Assembly (NCBI GenBank): GCA_009838975.1
Contig: VXQO01000156.1
Location: 1-64,000 of the forward strand
Length of the DNA stretch: 64,000 nucleotides
Direction: 5' to 3'
From: Gemmatimonadota bacterium
GTDB lineage: Bacteria > Gemmatimonadota > Gemmatimonadetes > Longimicrobiales > Gaopeijiaceae
Each line of letters begins with the position of its first letter. Position 1 is the first letter of the stretch. Position numbers and translations under genes: made by a program. Under the pieces are notes generated by a model. It searched no databases and was not told the DNA's origin. It saw only the letters and a list, made by a program, of their open reading frames with translations. This document shows positions 17,316 to 25,342 of the stretch, in pieces.

Positions 17316-17543
17316 CCCGCCAGCCTCCCGAGGATCCCGCGCTTCGTTGGCCGCATTTCCTTCTCCTGAACTGAGGTGTCCTCAATCCCTTACGGATCAA
17401 GCGCTCTCTCAATATGTGAGATGTGGAGTGCTACCGTCAACCACTGTGCGAGACCCCATCGGCGTGGGAGCGTCCGAGGAGATTGGGGGCGACGCACGTT
17501 TCTTTTCCGAAGCGCACTTCGTCAACGGGCGCCGGGACCCTCT

Positions 17544-18791
17544 CTAGCGCACCTTCTGTGTCAATCGCCTGACGGTGATGACCGGGACTCCGAACTCGTC
17601 CGCTTCGAGGAAGGCAACCAGTCCATCGGGGCCGAACGCGCCCGGCATTTCGATCCGTCCGGCGGGGAACGTGCCGATGTAGTGACCGTCCGGTGTGAGC
17701 ACGTCGATGGCTCCGGGCTCGCTTGATCCCGCCTCCGTGCTGCGCTCGACCCACAGGTTACCCTCCCAAGTGACGCGCAGAGCCGCCACCACCGGCAAAT
17801 CGGGGTAGAATCGCATGTTCTCGACCGCTGCCGTTTGAGCCTCCAGGTAACGGTTGATCATCGTCAAGACCTGCGGGGGTGGATCGCCCTCGATCGCCGT
17901 GGCCTGCCGGATTCTCTCCTCTTCGAGGCGGCGCTCACGCTCTTCTCGCTTCATCCCCTCCGTCACGGCCATCGGTCTAAGGGGCCGCCGAAGGATGCGC
18001 GAGATCGACCCGGACGCATCCGTGAGCTTGATGGCGTATGCCGAGGAATCGGAGAACGCCACTCCGCCCGTCGGCAGCGCATCGAACAAGACCTCCGGTT
18101 CGAACCCCCACTCCTCACCAACCGTGTTCAGGACATCCTCGAAGTCAACGATGGGGGGCGCCTCCGTCGGCGCGCGTGGGTTCCATGCCTCCACCAGCAT
18201 CCGTCCCTGAACCTCCTCCAAAGACATGTCAACGCGACGGATGTACCGACCATCCCGGACCACGACCGCTTGATATCCCGTGCGCTCCCGTCGAAGACCT
18301 CTGCGGGTCACGACTCCGAAGCCGCCGGTCTCACGAACCCTGCGTTCGAACGCCCCACCAGCGGCAAAAACGTGGTATCCCGCAATGTCCGCGACCAAGG
18401 TACTTCCGTCCCTCCACACGACCAGTTCCGTTCCCCTCTGGAATTCGCCGGGTCCCTCGCCGGGACGACCGAAGTTCCGCACATGGCGACCGGAGGCGTC
18501 CACGACGACGACTCGACCAGCGGCCCTCATGTCTGTCCCGTCCAGCAGGTACAACCTCCCGGCAGCGTCGAAGCCGAGGCCCAGGATTGTCGAGAACTGT
18601 TCCCATTCGGCAACCGCATCAGCCGACCCAACGCGATACACCGACTCGAAGTCCGCTGAGAGGGGTAGATCCTCCGCCGTTAGATCGACCACTTCTTGGG
18701 CACCGGTACTGGTGGGTCCCCGGAAGCCGACACAACCTACGGCGATCCACATGCCACTGATGGCCCACACTGGCCGCGCTCTTCGATGCAT
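17544..18791 (-). CDS. 6-bladed beta-propeller lipoprotein with helical insertion
   Basis: 415 residues from ATG 18791, preceded by GGAGGTG. The N-terminus MHRRARPVWAISGMWIAVGC carries a lipobox (AVGC). Blades include YRVGSADAVAEWEQF, DAAGRLYLLDG, GRPGEGPGEF, and FGPDGLVAFLEADEFGVPV at the end. Between blades lies a charged helical segment, KREERERRLEEERIRQA, at the same place as in the propellers at 11095 and 47972. It begins a probable operon with the cysteine-rich peptide (17315) and the DsbA-like protein (17036). Its own role may be binding or displaying that peptide. Confidence 0.85.
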   Translation of the reverse strand: MHRRARPVWAISGMWIAVGCVGFRGPTSTGAQEVVDLTAEDLPLSADFESVYRVGSADAVAEWEQFSTILGLGFDAAGRLYLLDGTDMRAAGRVVVVDASGRHVRNFGRPGEGPGEFQRGTELVVWRDGSTLVADIAGYHVFAAGGAFERRVRETGGFGVVTRRGLRRERTGYQAVVVRDGRYIRRVDMSLEEVQGRMLVEAWNPRAPTEAPPIVDFEDVLNTVGEEWGFEPEVLFDALPTGGVAFSDSSAYAIKLTDASGSISRILRRPLRPMAVTEGMKREERERRLEEERIRQATAIEGDPPPQVLTMINRYLEAQTAAVENMRFYPDLPVVAALRVTWEGNLWVERSTEAGSSEPGAIDVLTPDGHYIGTFPAGRIEMPGAFGPDGLVAFLEADEFGVPVITVRRLTQKVR

Positions 18792-19038
18792 CGCCGTCAC
18801 ACCTCCGGTTGGTTCAGATTCCGTAAAGCCCGAGAATCCACCTACCATCGCAGAGGAAGATGAGAGTACGCAAGCCGCTAACCAACCACGCAACGGGCAT
18901 CCGACAACAGGCTCGGGGAGAATCCCGCATACCGTGCTTCGACCGGCTGGGTCCGCCGTGCATCTTGCGCCGACACCACGTTGGCCCATAGACTGCGGCC
19001 TCTCCGACTCGGACCACCTACCTACCGAGGACGCTGGA

Positions 19039-19326
19039 ATGTCTGCGAACCCAACCCGAAGGAACCGCTCCGTCGTTTTCGCCATCCTACTCATGGTGGG
19101 CCTGACCATCGGCGCACCTGTCGTCGTTACGCAGGAACCGCCGGACGATGGCCCCACCCTCTGCGAGCTTCTCCGAGCGACGCAGCGACAGGCATGTGCT
19201 GACGCGCTGGAGGCGATTGAGGACGCGGAGTCCGAGCAAGAACGTGAACGGGCTCGAAGGCTCGTCAAACTGTGTCTCGACCTGATGGAGGACTACATCG
19301 AGTTGTGTATCCTCGATCCAGATTGA
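19039..19326 (+). CDS. small secreted twin-CX10C helical protein
   Basis: 95 residues from ATG 19039. The basic N-terminus (MSANPTRRNRS) and the hydrophobic segment 12-30 form a signal peptide. The mature part is predicted helical and charged, with cysteines at 42, 53, 79 and 90, that is two CX10C pairs separated by 25 residues. This is the layout of a disulfide-stapled helical hairpin, similar in principle to CHCH proteins. Its stop overlaps the start of the next propeller (TGATG at 19324-19328), so the two are translationally coupled. No known family was recognised. Confidence 0.7.
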   Translation: MSANPTRRNRSVVFAILLMVGLTIGAPVVVTQEPPDDGPTLCELLRATQRQACADALEAIEDAESEQERERARRLVKLCLDLMEDYIELCILDPD

Positions 19327-20420
19327 TGACGCCGCGCGGCTTCCTCGCGTTGGCTTGTTCCACGTTTCTGCTCGCCTCCTGTGGCGGCGACCAAACGGGT
19401 GGTGATCCGGCCGACCTTATGTCGGCCACGTTCAACGGCGGATTCTGGATCGGGGACGAGCCGTCAGAACAGCAGTTCACGGAGATTACTTCAATAGCCT
19501 TCGCCCCCGACGGCAAACTGGTCGTAATGGACCGGGGCGAGGCGACCGTGACGGTGTTCGACCCCGATGGCCGCGAGGTTGCGCGATGGGGTAATCAAGG
19601 CGAGGGTCCTGGGGAGTTCAGTGGCACCCGCGGTAAACTGGCAGTCTCGGCCACTGCGACCGTCGCGGTTGACGACGCTGGAAGCGTGGACCTCTTCACG
19701 GTCGGCGGAACTCTGATCGATTCCCACCCGCTCGGAGCACTATCGGTATTCGACCTCGGCTTCGATGGCGATGGCAACGTGTTGGCAAGGACACAGTCGC
19801 ACGAGGCACTCGTTGTCAACACGGGGGAGCAAATCTTGCGGCTCACGGACCAACTAGTGGTTTGGTCGTCCGAGCCGTCATCGGCGGACCGGCTCCAGTG
19901 GTTTCGCCCGCACTTAGAGTTCGCGAGCTTACCGGACGGGCGAATCGCTGTCGGGATGAGTGATCAATACGACCTCGTCGTGCTGGATGCTTCCACAGGC
20001 CGAGAATTGGACCACATTTCACGGGACATTCCGCTGAGGGGTCCCTCCGATGAATTCGCAGATCGCTTCCTCGGCGACATGCCCGAACTGCGTGGGCGGG
20101 TGACCCTTGCGGAGACTTTTCCGGTAATCAGCGGGGTGTTCACCGGGCCACCCGGTCGAGCCGTGTGGATCCGGCGGGGCATGGGTGTCGGCGATTCGCT
20201 AGCGCCGCCTGCCGATGACATGGACGAGTGGACGTTCGTGCTCTACGACTTGTTCTCAGGCGACGCATACGAGTATCTGGGCACAGTGCAGATTCCACCG
20301 GGCTTGGAACTCATGGCTGGGGATGCGACACGAGTGGCTGGTGTACACACCGGTGCGATGGGAGAGCACTCCGTCCGCGTGATGCGTGTCAACTTTTCGG
20401 ATCCTTTGGACGTAGGTTGA
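19326..20420 (+). CDS. 6-bladed beta-propeller lipoprotein coupled to the twin-CX10C protein
   Basis: 364 residues. The start ATG 19326 shares one base with the stop of the preceding gene. Its lipoprotein signal ends LLASCGGD. Blades include SIAFAPDGKLVVMDRGEATVTVFDPDG, GNQGEGPGEF and DLVVLDASTGRELDHIS. It lacks the helical insertion of the 17544 propeller. The pairing of a small cysteine-containing exported protein with a propeller mirrors the divergent cluster on the other strand, so the two loci are probably related. Confidence 0.85.
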   Translation: MTPRGFLALACSTFLLASCGGDQTGGDPADLMSATFNGGFWIGDEPSEQQFTEITSIAFAPDGKLVVMDRGEATVTVFDPDGREVARWGNQGEGPGEFSGTRGKLAVSATATVAVDDAGSVDLFTVGGTLIDSHPLGALSVFDLGFDGDGNVLARTQSHEALVVNTGEQILRLTDQLVVWSSEPSSADRLQWFRPHLEFASLPDGRIAVGMSDQYDLVVLDASTGRELDHISRDIPLRGPSDEFADRFLGDMPELRGRVTLAETFPVISGVFTGPPGRAVWIRRGMGVGDSLAPPADDMDEWTFVLYDLFSGDAYEYLGTVQIPPGLELMAGDATRVAGVHTGAMGEHSVRVMRVNFSDPLDVG

Positions 20421-21406
20421 AACGGAGTCGCTCGGCTTTGGGAAAAAGCAATCGGCGCCCACGAAGGGATTGCGCCGCCGCGCCGAAGCTCCTTCGGGTA
20501 AGCCCCGCGAACTGCCAATCCGCAGCCCCGAACGGAAACAAGCCAGCTTACTCCGTGTGGCCACACTCCGTGCGTCCCCTGCCGGAGGCTGGCGGGGGGC
20601 TGCGCCCCCTCTGACCCTGCGTTTCCGGCCCGCCACGGGAGCGGCGGGCGGCGGAGGTGCTCCAACCCCCCGAACCCCGTCGCGGGGGCCACGGCCGAGC
20701 GTAGCCCCGTCGTGGCCGACGACTCGGCCGACCTGATCCTCGACGGACGGTCGGCCGGGAACTTGGCCGTGACCGGCGCGGGCTTGAGGATCCGCCCGTG
20801 GGTCGTTCCTTCGCCCAATGGGTGCAGCGATCCAAGTCATGCACCCAAATCCCTGTCGAGCCCGGGGACACCGGTCTCACGGCCATTCTGGGCGTTTTGG
20901 GGGCGGTTTGGCGGAATCCAAGACCGTGGGATCGACTGTAACGCACGGACTCGACCCCCGGAAGGGTAGGAGTACCCCCGGCTTCGAGCTTCCGACCGAG
21001 GAACTCGACATCCTCGCGGCGGATGATCGGGCTGCGAAGCCGGGTCGAGGCGCGCTCGCGACGGCGGACGGCTGGCGATGGCCGCATGGCCCGCGTGCGC
21101 CATCAGGTGACCCGGCTCCGGCGCTCCGTGCCCATGGACATGGCGCGCGACGGTCGTATCGGGGGTTCGGGGGCGTCCCCCGACCAGAGTTTTTGTGAAA
21201 CAAAATAACATCTGGCTCCTCCACGAACCGGAGAAACCAGCGCCGCCGTGGCGGCTGCCCCGCAAGGCTGATCCCGCGCACTCTCCCGAAGGCCGTTTCA
21301 TCGACCGAGCCAAGATGGCCTGACGGAAGACTAGCGGAAAACCCCAGCCCACGCGATACTTCGTTCGCGCAGATCGTGCAGTCCATCTATCGAGAGGAAT
21401 CGAACG
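20421..21406 (+). other. 986-bp non-coding region before the recombinase
   Basis: I found no credible gene; the open frames are arginine- and proline-rich shadows. The stretch contains GC hairpins (GGGGGC-TGC-GCCCCC near 20595-20609; GGCCACG/CGTGGCC near 20688-20719) and ends in a GAGAGGAAT ribosome-binding site for the recombinase. Its position directly upstream of an integrase gene makes it a candidate attachment or regulatory region of a mobile element. Confidence 0.4.
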
Positions 21407-22567
21407 ATGGCACGCACGAAACGAAGTCGGCGCTCGTACGGCGCCGGCGAATGGGGCCGGAACCGGGTCAGGATCTTCCCGGACCCGAAGACCGGCAACT
21501 TCCAGATTGAGTGGCGCGAGAACGGACGCAGGCGGAGCCGGTCGCTCGGGCACCGCGACTGGCGGCGCGCGAAGCGGCAGGCGGACGAATTCGCCGCCGG
21601 GTTCGCCGGACCGGAGATCGGAGGCGGCGCGGAAACCAAGCCCGAGCCGCTCACGCTGGAAAGGCTCTTTGACATCTACGGTCAGGAGGTGACGCCCGCC
21701 AAGGGCGCTCACACGCGGCAGCACGACCGAACGTCGATGCGGATGTTCCTCGACCTCTTCGGACGGAACCGCGACCCGGCGACCCTGTCTCAGAGGGACT
21801 GGGACCGGTTCATCCGGGAGCGCCGCGCGGGCAGGATCGGACCGAGCGGCAAGCCCGTGGCGGACCGGACGGTCGAATACGACCTGAAGTTTCTGATCGC
21901 CGTCCTGAACTGGGCGGCGAAGTCCCGCGACGAGCGGGGCCGGTTGCTGCTCGACCGGAACCCGCTCAGAGGCTTCAGGACGCCGAGGGAGAAGAACCCG
22001 AACCGGGTGGTGCTCGAAGAGGAGGAGTACCGGGCGCTTATGAAGGTGTCGCGCCGGGTGGACTGGCGGTTCCGCGTGGCGCTCGTGCTCGCGCACGAAA
22101 CCGGCCACCGCATCGGTGCCATTCGGCAGCTTCGGTGGCGCGACATCGACTTCGAGGGCGGAACCATCGTCTGGCGCGCCGAGCACGACAAGACCGGCTA
22201 CGAGCACGTCACGCCCGTCACGGACGAGGCCTTGGATGCCTTGAAGGAGGCGCGGAGTTGGAATCCCACCGCCGGGGATGCCCCGGTCATGCCCGCGCCC
22301 CGGAATCCGTCGGCCTGCATGGGAGCCGCGTTGGCGCAGGGGTGGTGGGACAGGGCCGAGAGGCTCGCGGGACTGGAGCCGAAGCCCGGCAGGGGCTGGC
22401 ACTCGCTGCGGCGCAAGTTCGCCTCCGACCTGATGGACCAGCCGTTGAAGGTGCTCTGCCAGCTCGGCGGCTGGAAGACGGCCAAGACGGTGCTTCGGTG
22501 CTATCAGAGAGCCGACGAGGGACAGCTTCGGAAGGCTCTGGAAGACCGCCGCCGGGCTCGCGGCTGA
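21407..22567 (+). CDS. tyrosine site-specific recombinase (phage integrase family)
   Basis: 386 residues. An N-terminal Arm-type DNA-binding segment (IFPDPKTGNFQIEWRENGRR) and a SAM-like core-binding domain precede the catalytic domain. Active-site residues are Arg235 (HETGHRIGAIRQLRW), Lys262, His332-Arg335 (WHSLRRKF), Trp356 in GGWKT and the nucleophile Tyr366 (VLRCYQR). Everything needed for activity is present. No partner excisionase, phage gene or second attachment site is obvious within the window, so it may be a remnant or a solitary element such as an integrative island boundary. Confidence 0.9.
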   Translation: MARTKRSRRSYGAGEWGRNRVRIFPDPKTGNFQIEWRENGRRRSRSLGHRDWRRAKRQADEFAAGFAGPEIGGGAETKPEPLTLERLFDIYGQEVTPAKGAHTRQHDRTSMRMFLDLFGRNRDPATLSQRDWDRFIRERRAGRIGPSGKPVADRTVEYDLKFLIAVLNWAAKSRDERGRLLLDRNPLRGFRTPREKNPNRVVLEEEEYRALMKVSRRVDWRFRVALVLAHETGHRIGAIRQLRWRDIDFEGGTIVWRAEHDKTGYEHVTPVTDEALDALKEARSWNPTAGDAPVMPAPRNPSACMGAALAQGWWDRAERLAGLEPKPGRGWHSLRRKFASDLMDQPLKVLCQLGGWKTAKTVLRCYQRADEGQLRKALEDRRRARG

Positions 22568-22713
22568 AATCGAGACCAGCGGGAATCAATCAGCGGGAAA
22601 TCGGGCTGTCGAACATGCAACCACATTCACCGCAACAAGATGCGAAACTTCAACCACATGTCAGCCCGGCGCCTCGCCACTCTCGGTGCTCACGCGGGTT
22701 TGTCCACGGACTG

Positions 22714-23301
22714 CTAACGGGGCGCCAGGCTGAACGGCTCGCGCGCGAACACCCGGCGCACCATCGGCTCGAAGAACTCGAGCGGCAGCGAATCGTAGTC
22801 GGGATCGAAAGAGCACTGGTCCCAGCGGTGACAGAAGTCCACGGCGTCCTGGTACCAGGGGTGGTCGCGGTACTTGTCGCGCGCGTGGCGGTCGCGGTCC
22901 AGGTGGTGGGCGTAGTAGTAGTACTGGAAAAGGCCGTGGTGCAACACGATCCAGTACGTTCGCTCGGTCACGTAGGGGCGAAGGATCAGTGCGGACAGCG
23001 CGCCGTGGCTGTGCGGCGCCATCAGGTCGTCGATGTCGTGCAGGAGCGCCGCGACCACGAGCTCTTCTTCCGCACCGTCGCGATACGCCCGGGTCGCGGT
23101 CTGAACGGAATGCTCGAGCCGGTCGACCTTGTACCCGCCGACCGAACCGGTCAGCTCCCGCAGGTGCGCCAGCACACGGTCGGCGGTGCCGGCGGCGAAC
23201 TCGTCCTCGAGGCGATCCAGCAGCTGGTAGTCCTCTCTTGTCCCGTCCGCCATGGCAGTGAAGCTGACTGTAGGAGCGTTCGGCGTTTCCATACCCTGCA
23301 T
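22714..23301 (-). CDS. HD-domain oxygenase-like protein (PhnZ/TmpB type)
   Basis: 195 residues. Metal-ligand candidates are in order: His64 (RLEHSVQTA), His88-Asp89 (ALLHDID), His97/His99 (APHSHG), His121/122 (VLHHG) and Asp161 (RWDQC). This spacing matches the mixed-valence di-iron HD oxygenases PhnZ and TmpB, which cleave the C-P bond of hydroxylated aminoethylphosphonates. A divergent 2-oxoglutarate oxygenase gene lies 123 bp away, as expected for the partner hydroxylase. ATG 23292 and ATG 23253 are alternative starts. A related HD phosphohydrolase is the main alternative. Confidence 0.7.
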   Translation of the reverse strand: MQGMETPNAPTVSFTAMADGTREDYQLLDRLEDEFAAGTADRVLAHLRELTGSVGGYKVDRLEHSVQTATRAYRDGAEEELVVAALLHDIDDLMAPHSHGALSALILRPYVTERTYWIVLHHGLFQYYYYAHHLDRDRHARDKYRDHPWYQDAVDFCHRWDQCSFDPDYDSLPLEFFEPMVRRVFAREPFSLAPR

Positions 23302-23424
23302 CCTCGTTTCTCCGGCGATGATGGCTGCTTGTCACGCACCGTGCGGAGAAGCCGCGAGACTTGTCAAGGGCGACTCCAGCCGCCCATGGTGCATCCTGGT
23401 CACATCGGACTGGGGGTATCGCCC

Positions 23425-24567
23425 ATGCATCGCTCGATCAGCAGCCTCACCAGAAACGCCGACGCCCTCGCCGCGATCTGGAGCGGCGGAGAACGCACCG
23501 ATCTTCCCTACCTCTGGCTGCGCGACAACTGTGGGTGCGGCGAGTGCCGCGTCGTGCAGACCACCGAGAAGCGGTTCCATATCTACCGCGTACCCCCGGA
23601 CCTGAAACCCAGGGAAGTAAGCGTCGAACACGCCGGATCCAAGGACGAGGCGCTGTCGATCGCGTGGCCTGACGGACACCGCACGCGCTATCGATCGAGC
23701 GAAATCCACGGCCTCCTGAGCCTGTCGCATTTCGACCTGCGCTATTGGGACGGGCGATTCCGGCCACGGCGGTTCGACTACCGGCGGTTCCTGGCGAGCG
23801 ACCGTGCCGCGGCGGAGCTGATCGAGGAGTTTCTGCGGACAGGGGTCTGCATTCTGGTCGACGCCCCCACCGAGCCCGATTCGTCGGAGCAGCTCACGAC
23901 CCGCCTGGGGCCGATCCGCGAGGTGCTGTTCGAGCGCATCCACAACGTCAAGGTCGACCCGAAGGGGTACAACATCGCACACACGGATCTGGCGGTCGCG
24001 CCGCACAACGACTTTACCAGCTACACCTGGCTCCCGAACGTGCAGGCCCTGCACATGCTGGTGAACGAGTGCGAAGGCGGCGAATCCGTCGTGGTCGACG
24101 GGTTCGGCCTGCTCGAAGGCCTGCGCAGCGAGCACCCCAACAAGTTCGACGTGCTGTGCGCGGTGCCGGTGCCGTTCCGCATCTTCAGCGACGAATACGA
24201 GTGCTACGCCGTCAACCCCATGGTGGAACTGGACCGCGACGACAACGTCAGGCTGTTGCGCTTCAACACCGCCCAGATGCAGGCCGTTCCCCTGTCCGAG
24301 CCCCGGCTGGCCGAGTTCTACGCCGCCTACCACGAGCTGTCCAGGCGCGTCAATTCCTCCGACGCCCAGGTCACCTTCAGGCTGGAGGGCGGGCAGATCC
24401 TGCTGTGCGCCGGGCACCGGGTGCTGCACGGCCGCAAGGCGCTGCGCTCAACCGGCAGGCGACACCTGCAGGACGCCTACTTCGAGCACGACAACGTGCG
24501 CAACCACCCGAGGCTGCTGCGCCGGACAGGTCGGATCCGAGGTCGTCAGAACCCCAGCAAGCCGTAG
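23425..24567 (+). CDS. TauD/GBBH-family 2-oxoglutarate oxygenase (TmpA-like)
   Basis: 380 residues. The N-terminal domain carries the zinc ligands of gamma-butyrobetaine hydroxylase (Cys36, Cys38, Cys41 in LRDNCGCGEC). The catalytic jelly roll has the iron triad His194-X-Asp196 (PHNDF) and His335 with the 2-oxoglutarate arginine Arg337 (RVLHGRKAL). This architecture is shared by carnitine-biosynthesis GBBH and by TmpA, which hydroxylates 2-(trimethylamino)ethylphosphonate. The divergent HD-domain neighbour favours the phosphonate reading. The open frame extends upstream, but ATG 23425 is the first start consistent with the family. Confidence 0.82.
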   Translation: MHRSISSLTRNADALAAIWSGGERTDLPYLWLRDNCGCGECRVVQTTEKRFHIYRVPPDLKPREVSVEHAGSKDEALSIAWPDGHRTRYRSSEIHGLLSLSHFDLRYWDGRFRPRRFDYRRFLASDRAAAELIEEFLRTGVCILVDAPTEPDSSEQLTTRLGPIREVLFERIHNVKVDPKGYNIAHTDLAVAPHNDFTSYTWLPNVQALHMLVNECEGGESVVVDGFGLLEGLRSEHPNKFDVLCAVPVPFRIFSDEYECYAVNPMVELDRDDNVRLLRFNTAQMQAVPLSEPRLAEFYAAYHELSRRVNSSDAQVTFRLEGGQILLCAGHRVLHGRKALRSTGRRHLQDAYFEHDNVRNHPRLLRRTGRIRGRQNPSKP

Positions 24568-25265
24568 TTCCCGTCCAGGATCAACCGCACCGACACGTAT
24601 AGTCCGAACGCCGGTACGAGCACCCAAGCCGCGTTCAAGGCAAAGACATACGTGTAGAGCTCGCGCCTGGTGACGTGTCGCTGCCGCTGCGCCACGAAGA
24701 AACTCACCCAGTAGAGCGACGACACGTAGACCCACTGCCAGAACAGCATGGCGCCGATCGTGCCGGCAACGACGGCCGGCAGGAAACCGAGGGTGTACGT
24801 CGAGTACAGGATCAGGGTGGGCAGCGGTGTGACAAAACCGTTGCCGATATCGGCCGTGAACCCGAAGGTGTCGCGATCCGAGTACGACGAGTCGATCATC
24901 GAATACGTGGCCCACACGTCCGCCCACACCGTCGGGGACAATGCCTTTCTCAGCGGCACTTTGGCCGAAAGGAACTCGAGCGCAGGCGTCCGGCCGGTTT
25001 CCTTGTGCCGTTTTCGCCAATACCCGAAGCGAGCCTCGACGTAGTCGCGGCGGAAAAACAGACACGCTTCCCAATAGCAGATCAGCAGATTGGTCGAGAA
25101 GAACAGGCTGAACAGACAGTGGACGGCGTTGAAGTCGCCGTGCAGTTGGTAGCGGCCGCCGATACCGAGCAGCGACAGGAGTGCGATGATCAGTGCCGCC
25201 AACAACGCGGCCGGAATGCCGCGACCGCCTTTGCGCGCGTTTCGTTCAGTCGCCTCGATAGCCAC
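24546..25265 (-). CDS. integral membrane protein of unknown function
   Basis: 239 residues from GTG 25265 (VAIEATERNARKGG); an ATG at 25349 would overlap the divergent Hsp70 gene and is unlikely. About five hydrophobic helices are visible, beginning at residues 17-33, with an amphipathic loop (RFGYWRKRHKETGRTP) between the second and third. The arrangement loosely recalls EXPERA-type proteins, but no signature was certain. It converges on the GBBH-like gene with a 22-bp overlap. No function is assigned. Confidence 0.65.
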   Translation of the reverse strand: MAIEATERNARKGGRGIPAALLAALIIALLSLLGIGGRYQLHGDFNAVHCLFSLFFSTNLLICYWEACLFFRRDYVEARFGYWRKRHKETGRTPALEFLSAKVPLRKALSPTVWADVWATYSMIDSSYSDRDTFGFTADIGNGFVTPLPTLILYSTYTLGFLPAVVAGTIGAMLFWQWVYVSSLYWVSFFVAQRQRHVTRRELYTYVFALNAAWVLVPAFGLYVSVRLILDGNYGLLGF

Positions 25266-25342
25266 GTCCCAAACTCGGCAAAGCCCGCCGCAGTTGGAAC
25301 CCCACCTTCCCCCCGGCTTTGGCCCCGCACTAGATTCGCCCC

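Noticed and set aside
20837-22402. 521-codon minus-strand open frame opposite the recombinase
   Set aside because: Pro/Arg-rich composition, no motifs, and it lies antisense to an integrase with a full active site. Typical of GC-rich antisense frames.
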